Positions 48,417 through 58,279 of a stretch of DNA of 64,000 nucleotides are shown piece by piece. A program made the translations under genes and the position numbers. Numbering within the stretch: the first letter of the stretch is position 1; each line of letters starts with the position of its first letter. Source of the DNA: Methylotenera sp. (GTDB lineage: Bacteria > Pseudomonadota > Gammaproteobacteria > Burkholderiales > Methylophilaceae); contig NZ_JAQSDC010000038.1 of assembly GCF_029945705.1 (NCBI RefSeq), forward strand, positions 1 to 64,000. Reading direction: 5' to 3'. Under the pieces are notes generated by a model, which saw only the letters and a list, made by a program, of their open reading frames with translations, ran no database searches and was not told the origin of the DNA.

Positions 48417-50734
48417 ATGAAATTAAAACTATTCGCTTTGCTGCTTAGCTTAGTAAGTTTGTCTACGAATTGCTATGCTGATAATTACACTGATGAGTTT
48501 TGTGTCGTGCCAATAAAAAATGTACCTTCATACGACGATAGCTTATTTACTTCTCGTTTAGTTGAAGATAGATGGCAGCTATCAGGTATTGAACAGCCAC
48601 TTTATGTCAATAGTTTGAATCAACAAGCAACTTATTTTGGCACTTGGACAATCAATAAAGATCGTGAGTTTGTACCATATAACCACCCTGCACCTACTCA
48701 CCCATGGGATGAATATATTGAAGAGCCTTGGAGCGGCAGAGTTGTGTTCAATCGAAATGCTGCTAAGAAGCAACTATTAGCATTAGAGCAGGGACAAACA
48801 TTGTTTAAGGCACTTGATCAGAGCAAACTCAAAGGTCGAACTTTTTTTAAAAGCCTTGCTACGCTATCTATCGCTCAAGAAACCATTGTTTTCACACAAG
48901 CTGGCATACCTTATCAAGTAGGAAAAGACTCATTAAAACCATGGCCAACATATCAAAAAATTAGGCAACAGGGTGTTAGCTTTAAAAAATTAGGTTATGG
49001 TGGTCGAGAGCCTATCTATGATGCACCAGCACTTGGTGGCTTTATTGTTGCCAGTGATACCAGTGAGTTATTTTTATATAGTGATAACAAGCTTGAAAAA
49101 ATCAAAATTGGCACAAAAGACGGAATCCAAAAAGCAGTTAATTTGATCGATCAGAAAATGTTTGTATTTGTCACTTCTGATGAGTTAATTCATGTCGTAC
49201 AACGTTCTGATGAGGGGCAGATTAACGTTAGAAGTTATACTCTTAGTGTAAAGTCAGGCTATATATACTTAAAAAATATAGGACAATTCATTTGGTATGA
49301 TGCCTCCATATCACGCTGGGTAAGATTAACCCGTAAAGGCTTTGAACCTATCCCTATTCAAAGCGATGTATCCATACCTCAGTCAGCTACCATCACAGAA
49401 ATGCCACATTTGAATATGGCTTTGTTAGATACACGCAATGCAATATTTCAATATGATGGTATTAAATTCATCAAGATATTGACCTATCCTAATCCCCAGC
49501 AGTATTACAGTAAAGTATTTCCGTTACCATCAATCGAAAAAGCTCTATTGCTAACGCATGATAATCGGTTGTATTCTTTTGATAAAAACAAGCCTCTTAC
49601 CGAAGTTAAAACGACAGTAGATTTATCGAGTTTTCAAACATCTATTATTGATTGGCCTAATGCTAAATCAGCTTTGCTTCTAAATGACTCTGGGATTTAT
49701 ACGGTTGATAAAAACCTAGCTACCAAAAGGATTCATGGCGGCGATACGTTTACGAGTAATTTTTCAAATGCAGAGCATATTGGTCACAATAATGTTACTG
49801 GTGAACTCTATTTGAGCAATAGGCGGGGTTTCTTTGCGGTGGTTGATAAGAAGGTATCGGGTCATGCTGTCTGTGATTATTACGATGTAATGAACTCTAA
49901 AATACCCAAAGTTCAACTCTGTATTAATCCCATTAAACAATCAAAAATAAAGGATATAGGCCTATTACTTAGTGAAGGCAAACCCTCGTCGAATGGAGAC
50001 GGAGTCTTTTTTGATGCTGTAAAAGGTGTTCACTACGTAGACCAGAGTAATACCATCCTCAATATTGATCCACAGAATGATGGTTCACAGGCATCTGATG
50101 AGGGTTTTGTGCCGATATGGTGGATGACAGGGGCTAAAATTCACATTGAATGGGATGAACTTAAAAGAATTTTTAATAAGCCATCCAAACCTTCAGAGCT
50201 AGAGAGGATAAAACTGTTTGATGGTCAATTTGAAGCTTCTAAAAAAATATTGACCGCATCTATCTTTGATGTAAATGACAAAACAACAGTAGTGGCTACA
50301 ACTGATGGTGCATATATAAAAAAACCACGGGCGCCCCTCAAAAGCTTGCTGGCGATAATCTAGTTCTTAATTATAACGACAGGGGCACTCAAATACTGGC
50401 CAGACATCCAAACGGTGATGATGTTGTTTTGGGCAATGGTATAGGTTTGTTTTTTATTGATGTGCAAAAAAGAACGATCAAACTGATCACAGATGACGCC
50501 TATGAATTAATGGGTTCAATATTTCGTATTCAAAATATCGATAAGTCTAAAAAGTTATTGATTACAGCTTCAAATGGAGACTTCTTAATAGATGAAAACA
50601 ATCATGTTGCCAAAATAACTAATATTGCAGGATTCAAAACAGTTAATGTGTATCTTGGTGGAACAAAAATTTTTGCTACCAAGAAAACTGATAAAGATGA
50701 GCAAATATACGAGTTGAAATTAAATTGTAAGTAA
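48417..50734 (+). pseudogene. secreted protein of unknown function, interrupted by a one-base frameshift
   Basis: The first part (48417-50363, 648 residues) starts with a signal peptide, cleaved after about CYADN, residue 22. It continues as repeated short beta-rich blocks (for example LFLYSDNKLEKIKI, LYSFDKNKPLTEV, IYTVDKNLATKRI) that resemble blades of a propeller, without a recognised family. At an A7 run (50318-50324) the frame breaks. One extra A would join it to the following frame, which is open from there to 50734 and adds about 135 residues of similar repeats. The composition is AT-rich compared with flanking genes. It may be a pseudogene, a phase-variable gene, or a sequencing artefact. 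Confidence 0.65.
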
Positions 50735-50744
50735 ATGCGGCGGA

Positions 50745-50871
50745 TTAAACTACGAAGTGCGACACCCTGATTATTAAAGAATACCTCATTTGGGGTTAAC
50801 CAGCCAAGGCACTTTCTATAGAGCAAATGTAGTCTCCATTGATTTTCACCCCACTGGTTCAAATTAAGCAA
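50745..50871 (-). mobile_element. remnant of an IS30-type transposase C-terminus
   Basis: On the minus strand the frame reads LYRKCLGWLTPNEVF...GVALRS. This matches the usual C-terminal end of IS30-family transposases (RPRKxLGxxTPxEVF...VAL). The catalytic DDE domain and inverted ends are missing, so this is only a decayed fragment between the broken secreted-protein gene and fumarase. Confidence 0.65.
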
Positions 50872-50899
50872 CTAAAACACAGATAAAACAAAGAAATTT

Positions 50900-52429
50900 A
50901 TGACCACCATTAAACAAACTGACTTCATTCAAAGCATTAAAGATGCCTTGCAATATATTTCTTATTATCACCCTGTAGATTATATTCAGGCCTTGGGCCG
51001 CGCTTACGAGGCAGAGCAATCACCCGCGGCTAAAGATGCTATTGCGCAGATTTTAACTAACTCTCGTATGTGTGCGGAAGGTAAGCGCCCACTTTGCCAA
51101 GATACTGGCATTGTTGTTGCTTTCGTTAAAGTAGGCATGAACGTGCAGTGGGATGCAACGCTTGATGTTGAGCAAATGGTGAACGAAGGTGTGCACCGTG
51201 CATATATGTTGCCAGAGAATAAATTGCGCGCTTCTATTGTGAGGGACCCCGCTGGAAAGCGCGCCAATACTAAGGATAATACGCCAGCTGTGGTGCATGT
51301 TTCATTGGTTGCTGGTGATAAAGTTGATGTGCAAATTGCAGCAAAAGGTGGCGGTTCTGAGAACAAAGCTAAGTTGGCAATGCTCAACCCGAATGACAGT
51401 ATTGTGGATTGGATTTTGGAAGTTGTGCCCCAAATGGGTGCAGGCTGGTGTCCACCGGGCATGTTAGGCATCGGAATCGGCGGTAGCGCAGAAAAGGCCA
51501 TGTTGTTAGCGAAAGAATCTTTGATGGCGCCGATTGATATGCACGAACTTAAAGCTAGTGGTGCTAAAAACAGAATTGAGGAATTGCGCTTAGAGATTTT
51601 TGAAAAAGTGAATAATTTAGGCATAGGAGCGCAAGGTTTAGGTGGTTTAGCAACAGTATTGGATGTGAAGATTTTAGATTACCCAACGCACGCGGCTAGC
51701 TTGCCAGTGGCGATTATTCCAAACTGTGCAGCTACACGCCATGTGCATTTTGAGTTGGATGGTAGTGGTGCAGCAGAGTTGGAAGTGCCTAATTTAAACG
51801 ACTGGCCAAATGTGCATTGGGCACCAAGTGAAGCATCGTTAAGAGTAGATTTAGACGCAATAACCCAAGCCGATATTCAGACTTGGAAGCCAGGTCAGAC
51901 TTTGTTGTTAAACGGAAAATTGCTTACAGGCAGAGATGCTGCGCATAAGCGCATTGCCACGATGTTAGCTAACGGTGAGAAATTGCCAGTAGATTTTAAA
52001 AACCGTTTTATTTATTACGTCGGCCCTGTAGATGCAGTGCGTGATGAAGCCGTTGGACCAGCAGGCCCAACCACGGCAACGCGTATGGATGGTTTTACAG
52101 AAATGATGCTTAATGAAGTTGGTTTGCTGGGGATGGTGGGTAAAGCTGAGCGTGGCGATGAAACAATTGCGTCAATCGCCAAATATAAATCAGTGTATTT
52201 GACAGCTGTAGGCGGCGCGGCTTATTTGGTGAGCAAGGCCATTAAAAAAGCCGAAGTGCTGGCGTTTGCAGATTTGGGTATGGAAGCGATTTATGAGTTC
52301 ACGGTGCAAGATATGCCGGTGACGGTGGCCGTGGATAGCCAAGGTAATTCAGTACACACCACTGGCCCTGCTGAGTGGAAAGAAAAGATTGCGCAGCATA
52401 AAACGATAGAAATTCACTCTGTGCCTTAA
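50900..52429 (+). CDS. fumarate hydratase, class I
   Basis: A 509-residue [4Fe-4S] fumarase with alpha and beta parts fused, as in E. coli FumA/FumB but somewhat shorter. Three likely cluster cysteines are in RPLCQDTGI, GWCPPGMLG and IPNCAATRH. It hydrates fumarate to malate. Class I fumarases can also act on mesaconate, giving citramalate, which is of interest beside the CitE and Mch genes. It follows the inserted segment and precedes an EF-hand gene. Confidence 0.95.
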   Translation: MTTIKQTDFIQSIKDALQYISYYHPVDYIQALGRAYEAEQSPAAKDAIAQILTNSRMCAEGKRPLCQDTGIVVAFVKVGMNVQWDATLDVEQMVNEGVHRAYMLPENKLRASIVRDPAGKRANTKDNTPAVVHVSLVAGDKVDVQIAAKGGGSENKAKLAMLNPNDSIVDWILEVVPQMGAGWCPPGMLGIGIGGSAEKAMLLAKESLMAPIDMHELKASGAKNRIEELRLEIFEKVNNLGIGAQGLGGLATVLDVKILDYPTHAASLPVAIIPNCAATRHVHFELDGSGAAELEVPNLNDWPNVHWAPSEASLRVDLDAITQADIQTWKPGQTLLLNGKLLTGRDAAHKRIATMLANGEKLPVDFKNRFIYYVGPVDAVRDEAVGPAGPTTATRMDGFTEMMLNEVGLLGMVGKAERGDETIASIAKYKSVYLTAVGGAAYLVSKAIKKAEVLAFADLGMEAIYEFTVQDMPVTVAVDSQGNSVHTTGPAEWKEKIAQHKTIEIHSVP

Positions 52430-52503
52430 GTCACATGTGTAGTGCACTATTTGCGTTAAACTCTGTCAAAATTGATGATAAATACTCAGAGAGCGCACAT
52501 AAA

Positions 52504-52809
52504 ATGCTAAAACTTTTGTTACGAAGTGCTGTTTTGCTAGGCTTGTTTTTGAATGTAGCCATCGCCAATGCAGATGATGTGCTAGGCTACTTAACCGATA
52601 GTGATGGTCGATATGCTGGCCCAACAGTAGAAGACAATGTGCTTGCGATGGATACTGATAAAAATGGCTTTGCCGATGTTACTGAAGTACGCGCGTTTTT
52701 AGTGCTTAAAAACGGTACGGATTATCAAAAAGAGATACTAGATAGATGGCAGTTGCGTAGCCAAGGTAAAAGTTGCACATTGCCGCCAGACGATAAATTG
52801 TTTAATTAA
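52504..52809 (+). CDS. small secreted EF-hand protein
   Basis: A 101-residue protein with a signal peptide (cleavage near ANADD, residue 22) and one EF-hand loop, DTDKNGFADVTE. Asp/Asn ligands are at loop positions 1, 3, 5 and 9 and Glu at 12. It should bind Ca or another hard metal ion in the periplasm. Two things could follow from the acidic position 9, including lanthanide preference, but a single hand proves nothing. The ATG at 52504 starts directly at the basic n-region of the signal. Confidence 0.72.
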   Translation: MLKLLLRSAVLLGLFLNVAIANADDVLGYLTDSDGRYAGPTVEDNVLAMDTDKNGFADVTEVRAFLVLKNGTDYQKEILDRWQLRSQGKSCTLPPDDKLFN

Positions 52810-53133
52810 AGAGTTGAGTCATTAGCAAGAATGTATTTTAATCATAGAAAAACTTACAAATTCGTCATTCCGTCGTAGGACGGAATCCAGTCAAAGTTGA
52901 ACATTAAAGTATTAAGTTACTATCACTTAAATTGAAACCTGACTGGATACCAGCCTCCGCTGGTATGACGATTCTTAATAATTTCGTTAATAATTTAACT
53001 AAAGCTAGGTTAGTGCAAGTGTTTCGAATTATTAAAACCCGTTAACTAAAATTTAGACTGGTTTATAATTGCGCCATCTATTCATTGAACTAAATATTTA
53101 AAAACATTACTTTTAAAAGAGCCTTAAATTACT
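52810..53133. other. intergenic region upstream of acnB
   Basis: This 324-bp gap holds repeat copy C (52865-52968) and then an AT-rich stretch that probably contains the acnB promoter; GGTTTATAATTG near 53060 offers a TATAAT-like -10 box. No small gene or RNA was recognised. Confidence 0.55.
52865..52968. repeat. paired-hairpin MITE-like repeat, copy C
   Basis: A 104-bp element, the same length as copy A, with 26-bp ends at 52865-52890 and 52943-52968. Each end keeps a perfect hairpin but with different bases: the left arm has CCGTC/GACGG, the right CCAGC/GCTGG. These paired changes preserve the stems. The 52-bp interior is alignable to copy A without gaps (about 36 of 52 identical). Confidence 0.85.
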
Positions 53134-55722
53134 ATGTTAAAAGCCTATCAAGCCCATGTTGCAGAGCGCAACACAGTTCAACTTCCACCATTACCTTTAT
53201 CTGCTGAGCAAGTAGCGCAAGTCGTTGAGTTGCTTAAAAACCCGCCAGCAGGCGAGGGTGAAACATTACTTGATTTAATTGCCAATCGTACGCCAGCAGG
53301 GGTTGACCAAGCTGCTTACGTTAAAGCAGCTTTTTTAGCAGATGTTGCTAAAGGCATTGCTAAATCACCTGTGATTTCACCTGAAAAAGCGGTGGAATTG
53401 CTAGGCACCATGCTTGGCGGTTATAACGTGCAAGCCTTAGTGAGCTTGCTTGAAACTCCGATGGCGGCAAATGCAGTAACTGCATTAAGCAGTACAATTT
53501 TGATGTTCGACGCATTTCACGACGTGGATGTGTTGATGAAAGCGGGTAATGCCCACGCTAAGAAATTGATTGAAAGTTGGGCAAATGCCAAGTGGTTTAC
53601 CAATGCGCCAGTACTAGCTAATGAAATCAAAATGGTCGTTTTTAAAGTAGATGGCGAAACCAACACTGATGACTTAAGCCCTGCGCAAGATGCATGGAGC
53701 CGCCCAGATATTCCACTGCATGCCAAAGCCATGCTCATTAATAAAATGCCAGATGGTTTGAAGCTGATTGAGACTTTGAAACAAAAAGGCTTGCCGTTGG
53801 CTTATGTAGGCGATGTGGTGGGCACAGGATCATCACGTAAATCTGCGATTAACTCAGTACAATGGTTTATGGGCAATGATATTCCTAATATCCCAAACAA
53901 ACGCACGGGTGGCGTGATTTTAGGCGCTAAAATTGCACCAATTTTCTTTAACACAGCCGAAGATTCAGGCGCATTGCCGATTCAATGTGATGTGTCAAAA
54001 CTGAATATGGGCGATGTGATTGTCATTAAACCGTATGAAGGCAAAGTGCTCAATGAAGCGGGTGATGTGCTCTCTACCTTTGAATTGAATCCAGTCACTA
54101 TGCCAGACGAAGTGCGCGCTGGTGGACGTATTCCATTGATTATTGGCCGTGGTTTAACTTCAAATGCACGTAAAGCACTAGGTTTGCCAGAAACTACCGT
54201 ATTCATTAAATCAACACCAGCAGTAAGCTCAACAAAAGGGTATACGCTCGCACAAAAAATGGTTGGTCGCGCATGCGGTTTGCCAGAAGGTACAGGCGTG
54301 CGTCCTAATACTTATTGCGAGCCAAAAGCGACAACGGTTGGTTCACAAGATACAACAGGCGGTATGACGCGAGATGAGTTAAAAGAGTTGGCTTGCTTGG
54401 GTTTTAGTGCTGATTTAGTCATGCAAAGTTTCTGTCACACAGCAGCCTATCCAAAACCAGTAGATATTAAATTGCAACACAGCTTGCCTGAGTTTATGTC
54501 TAGCCGTGGCGGCGTTTCATTACGCCCAGGTGATGGCGTAATTCACTCATGGTTAAACCGCTTAGTGTTGCCTGATACAGTGGGCACAGGTGGTGACTCT
54601 CATACGCGTTTCCCGATTGGTATTTCTTTCCCCGCAGGTTCTGGTTTAGTCGCTTTTGCCGCGGCAACAGGCGCAATGCCATTGGATATGCCAGAGTCAG
54701 TGTTGGTGCGCTTTAAAGGCACCATGCAGCCAGGGATTACTTTACGAGATTTAGTGAATGCGATTCCTTATGCAGCGATTCAAGAAGGCACTTTAACCGT
54801 TGGTAAATCAGGCAAAAAGAACGTATTTAATGGTCGCGTGCTAGAAATTGAAGGCTTGCCAGATTTGAAAGTGGAACAAGCCTTTGAGTTGGCGGATGCT
54901 TCAGCTGAGCGTTCAGCCAATGGTTGTACTGTGTTGTTGAATGAAGCGCCAGTAATTGAGTTTTTAAAATCTAACATCGTGTTGATGCAAAACATGATTG
55001 AAAATGGCTACGAAGATGCGCGTACGTTGCAACGCCGTATTGAAAGTATGCAAGCGTGGTTGGCAAAACCAATTTTACTCAAACCAGACGCAGATGCCGA
55101 ATATGCGCATGTGATTGAGATTGATTTGAACACGATTAATGAGCCGCTAGTGGCTTGCCCGAACGACCCAGATGACATTAAACCGTTATCAGCAGTTGAA
55201 GGCGATAAAGTGGACGAGGTGTTTATTGGTAGCTGCATGACGAATATCGGCCATTACCGTGCTGCGGCTAAAGTCTTAGAAGGTTCAGGTAGTATTCCAA
55301 CGCGCTTATGGATTGCCCCACCAACCCGTATGGATGAAGCACAGTTGCGTGACGAAGGTGTGTACTCGACTTTCGGCGTGGCGGGTGCGCGAACTGAGAT
55401 TCCAGGTTGCTCTTTATGCATGGGTAACCAAGCGCGCGTGGCGGATAAAGCGACTGTATTCTCAACCAGTACACGTAACTTTGATAACCGCATGGGTAAA
55501 GATGCGCGTGTTTACTTGGGTTCAGCTGAGTTAGCTGCTGTTTGTGCGAAGCTCGGTCGTATGCCAAGCCATGCTGAATACTTGGAAACAGTAGGTAATA
55601 AACTTGCTAATACTGCTGAAATTTACAAATATCTAAATTTTGACCAGATGACTGAGTATAAAGCGGCCTTAGATACATTAAGTACTGGTAAAAAAGTAAT
55701 TTCAATTGCTGAGATAGTTTAG
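53134..55722 (+). CDS. acnB: aconitate hydratase B
   Basis: An 862-residue AcnB-type aconitase with the N-terminal HEAT-like domain, the swivel domain, and then the three core domains. Cluster cysteines are in [10 protein letters not shown] and PGCSLCMGN. It interconverts citrate and isocitrate. It also hydrates 2-methyl-cis-aconitate to methylisocitrate, completing the step after PrpD, since no acnD-prpF pair is present. It is separated from fumarase by the EF-hand gene and repeat C. Confidence 0.97.
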   Translation: MLKAYQAHVAERNTVQLPPLPLSAEQVAQVVELLKNPPAGEGETLLDLIANRTPAGVDQAAYVKAAFLADVAKGIAKSPVISPEKAVELLGTMLGGYNVQALVSLLETPMAANAVTALSSTILMFDAFHDVDVLMKAGNAHAKKLIESWANAKWFTNAPVLANEIKMVVFKVDGETNTDDLSPAQDAWSRPDIPLHAKAMLINKMPDGLKLIETLKQKGLPLAYVGDVVGTGSSRKSAINSVQWFMGNDIPNIPNKRTGGVILGAKIAPIFFNTAEDSGALPIQCDVSKLNMGDVIVIKPYEGKVLNEAGDVLSTFELNPVTMPDEVRAGGRIPLIIGRGLTSNARKALGLPETTVFIKSTPAVSSTKGYTLAQKMVGRACGLPEGTGVRPNTYCEPKATTVGSQDTTGGMTRDELKELACLGFSADLVMQSFCHTAAYPKPVDIKLQHSLPEFMSSRGGVSLRPGDGVIHSWLNRLVLPDTVGTGGDSHTRFPIGISFPAGSGLVAFAAATGAMPLDMPESVLVRFKGTMQPGITLRDLVNAIPYAAIQEGTLTVGKSGKKNVFNGRVLEIEGLPDLKVEQAFELADASAERSANGCTVLLNEAPVIEFLKSNIVLMQNMIENGYEDARTLQRRIESMQAWLAKPILLKPDADAEYAHVIEIDLNTINEPLVACPNDPDDIKPLSAVEGDKVDEVFIGSCMTNIGHYRAAAKVLEGSGSIPTRLWIAPPTRMDEAQLRDEGVYSTFGVAGARTEIPGCSLCMGNQARVADKATVFSTSTRNFDNRMGKDARVYLGSAELAAVCAKLGRMPSHAEYLETVGNKLANTAEIYKYLNFDQMTEYKAALDTLSTGKKVISIAEIV

Positions 55723-55752
55723 TATTTAGTTTTTTGTTATTGAAATTTTTCT

Positions 55753-56613
55753 ATGAAGTCACTCTTTACGGCTAGGTGCAAGCATCTAGTCGCTTGTTTA
55801 TTAGTGGTGCTCACTGTCGCGGCATGTAGTCAAAAGCCTTTAACAGCCAAGCAGATACTTGACCAAGCCTACCCAATTTTTGATCAAAAACACGCATGCT
55901 GGATTTCAGATGATGGCGATGGTAGTCGCTATTGCATGAAGTTAGATGCCGAGCAGAAATTGACATTAAAAGATGGCGAACGCTTATATGTCATCACTTC
56001 TGGTGAACTAGTGGATGATAAAGGCGAGTCTATTGCATCGCATGCAAATATAGGCTCTGTTGGCGCTTTTGTGGCAGAGTCGCGAAATGGTAAGTCTGAA
56101 GTTATCGCCGCTAATCCATCTATTCAAGTAGGTTCAAGCGGAGTTGGCCCAACCGCATGGAAATTAGTCAAGCTTGGCCCTGCCGACTATTGGGGCTGGC
56201 AAAATACTTGGGGTGATTGTCATCAGGGCTATTGCGGTAGTCGATACAGTATTCTTGCGCCTTATGGAAAGAGTGTGAAAGAAGTTGGGTCTATGACCGC
56301 CAACTATGATGACACGGGCGCATGTGGCGGTATGACTGATAAGCTAGACGAGAACGGTAATGCAGTATTAGATGAGAATGGAGAACCTATTCAGGTCGAT
56401 GTGGATTGCGACAAAGCCTCTTCATTCGTTGAGTCTTCGCTGAAAATAGATACGCAAAACCCCAATGTTAAGGTTTATCCTATATTGTTAACTTTAACAG
56501 GACGTGATAAGAGCGCAGAGCTAAAAAGTCAAATTTGGAAATTTAATTTCGACAGTAAAGCTTGGAGTTATAAAGCGCCAAAAAACTATCCACTCGCGGA
56601 TAAAGACTTTTAA
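55753..56613 (+). CDS. lipoprotein of unknown function
   Basis: A 286-residue protein with a lipoprotein signal (TVAAC, acylated Cys25). The body has several cysteines that could form disulfides and a compact WGWQNTWGDCHQGYCGSRYSIL block. An Asp/Glu-rich stretch (LDENGNAVLDENGEPIQVDVDC) might bind Ca. No family was recognised. It lies 30 bp after acnB and may be read through with it. Confidence 0.65.
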   Translation: MKSLFTARCKHLVACLLVVLTVAACSQKPLTAKQILDQAYPIFDQKHACWISDDGDGSRYCMKLDAEQKLTLKDGERLYVITSGELVDDKGESIASHANIGSVGAFVAESRNGKSEVIAANPSIQVGSSGVGPTAWKLVKLGPADYWGWQNTWGDCHQGYCGSRYSILAPYGKSVKEVGSMTANYDDTGACGGMTDKLDENGNAVLDENGEPIQVDVDCDKASSFVESSLKIDTQNPNVKVYPILLTLTGRDKSAELKSQIWKFNFDSKAWSYKAPKNYPLADKDF

Positions 56614-56674
56614 TCAATCTTGTGAATTTTGCATTTCCAATTTGATTGTTCAGTTTTCCTGATATTATCCATTT

Positions 56675-57103
56675 ATGAATTCAGAACAAAAACCAGATAA
56701 TCATCACATATTTAACCCTGAAGAGATTACGCAGCCCGCTAAGCGCGGCGCTTGGAAGTGGATGCTGCCGTTATCTGTTGTGCTATCCGTGGTGGTTTTT
56801 GCAGCATGGCATTTTGGCTGGCACGCTAAAGCCGTGACAACTGGTGTGGTGATATTCGCCACTATTTCTCATGTGTTTGCTTGGGTCGTCGGTCTAATTG
56901 CTCTTATTCCTATTATTGGCCCACTCATTGTAAAAGTGCTATCGATTGGTATCATTTGGCTGTTGAACGCTATCGGCTATTTGGTTTCCTATGTTGCTAT
57001 TAAGCGTGGCTATTCTAAAGATGTACTGACCTATCGCGCGGTGACCATTGCGCTTATTACTGGAATTGTCATTGGCTACATACTTTGTAGCCTTATTTCT
57101 TAA
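56675..57103 (+). CDS. small integral membrane protein
   Basis: A 142-residue protein with a polar N-terminus (1-28) and about four hydrophobic segments: about 30-46, 52-68, 70-100 (long, Ile/Leu-rich) and 120-140. No enzyme motif is seen. It lies 62 bp after the lipoprotein gene and before another membrane protein gene; the three may be functionally linked. Confidence 0.6.
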   Translation: MNSEQKPDNHHIFNPEEITQPAKRGAWKWMLPLSVVLSVVVFAAWHFGWHAKAVTTGVVIFATISHVFAWVVGLIALIPIIGPLIVKVLSIGIIWLLNAIGYLVSYVAIKRGYSKDVLTYRAVTIALITGIVIGYILCSLIS

Positions 57104-57168
57104 CCATATGCTTCATCGCAGTAAATATCCCCAAATCTATAACGCTATTTTCTCTAAGTTATCGCAAG

Positions 57169-58269
57169 ATGATCATCACAAAAATTAAACAAACACGCTT
57201 GTATCACCATGTTTTAAAGCTAGGTGATTTCTTTCCTGTGATTTTCTTTTTTGGCGGATTTTTGTGGGATGCGCTCACCATAGGTCGTAATGTTGCCTAC
57301 TCAGATCTCATTACCTTTTTTGTCTATTTATGTATAGCCGCTGCTATTCTATTTACCATCGGAAGCCCAAGATTTATCTTATCTGATGCCTCAAAGCTAT
57401 CCCCATGGGCTGCAAAAATTCATAAGCGTTTATATTGGGAGAATTTACCTTACTTTTTATTGCAGTTTTTATTTGGCAATTTATTGAGTTCTTTATTCAT
57501 TCTGTATTTCAAAAGTTCTAATCATTGGCTGGCTTGGGCGATGTCTATTATTTTAGGTATTCTGCTAGTGGCCAATGAGTATCTAGAAGACAAATATAAA
57601 CAACTCACGCTCAGCTGGGCGCTATTTGGTTTTTGTGCCATGTTGCTGTTTAATTTTGCTTTGCCTTATTTAATGGGCAGCATTCATGCAGTGTGGTTTT
57701 ATTTAAGTACATTACTAGGTGCAGCTGCGGCATATGGTCTCTATAAAAAAACACCTAATCATGATGGTAGCATCTGGCCAGTTGGTGTAATAGCTGCTTT
57801 GTTAATGCTCGCTTATGCGTTTGATATGATTCCGCCTGTGCCGCTAGTGAAGCGCGATATTGCGGTGGGTTATGCCATTAATAAAGTCGATGGTAATTAC
57901 CAGTTAAGCCAGCAGCCATCCAACTGGTGGGTATTTTGGCGTAATGCTAGTAGTGATTTGTATGTTGCGCCTGGCCAGCGTGTGTATTGCTTTTCTTCAG
58001 TTTTTGCACCTAATGGATTAAAAACACGCTTGTACCATGTATGGCAATTCCACGATAAGAAAGCAGGCTGGCAAACTAAGTCACGCGTCGGCTTTACTTT
58101 ATCTGGCGGCCGTTACAATGGCTTTCGTGGATATACCTACAAAACAGATTTGCAAGCAGGTGAGTGGAGAGTCAATGTTGAAACTGAAAACGATAAAACT
58201 GTAGCAGTGCATGAGTTTAGCGTTAAAGCTGAATCGTCAACTTCAACGCCGTACATACAAGTTTATTAG
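57169..58269 (+). CDS. membrane protein with C-terminal DUF2914 domain
   Basis: A 366-residue protein with about seven or eight membrane helices in residues 20-235 and a C-terminal soluble DUF2914-type domain (about 270-355). The latter is beta-rich, with RVYCFSSVFAP, HVWQFHDKKAGWQTKSRVGFTLSGGRYNGFRGYTYK and GEWRVNVET. Such domains are found in envelope proteins of unknown role. The gene is convergent with the UPF0114 gene after only ten bases. Confidence 0.78.
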   Translation: MIITKIKQTRLYHHVLKLGDFFPVIFFFGGFLWDALTIGRNVAYSDLITFFVYLCIAAAILFTIGSPRFILSDASKLSPWAAKIHKRLYWENLPYFLLQFLFGNLLSSLFILYFKSSNHWLAWAMSIILGILLVANEYLEDKYKQLTLSWALFGFCAMLLFNFALPYLMGSIHAVWFYLSTLLGAAAAYGLYKKTPNHDGSIWPVGVIAALLMLAYAFDMIPPVPLVKRDIAVGYAINKVDGNYQLSQQPSNWWVFWRNASSDLYVAPGQRVYCFSSVFAPNGLKTRLYHVWQFHDKKAGWQTKSRVGFTLSGGRYNGFRGYTYKTDLQAGEWRVNVETENDKTVAVHEFSVKAESSTSTPYIQVY

Positions 58270-58279
58270 AATTGATTTA

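Noticed and set aside
51004-51624. 206-codon open frame antisense to fumarase
   Set aside because: Low-complexity Ser/Thr/Pro composition typical of a reverse-strand shadow of a conserved enzyme.
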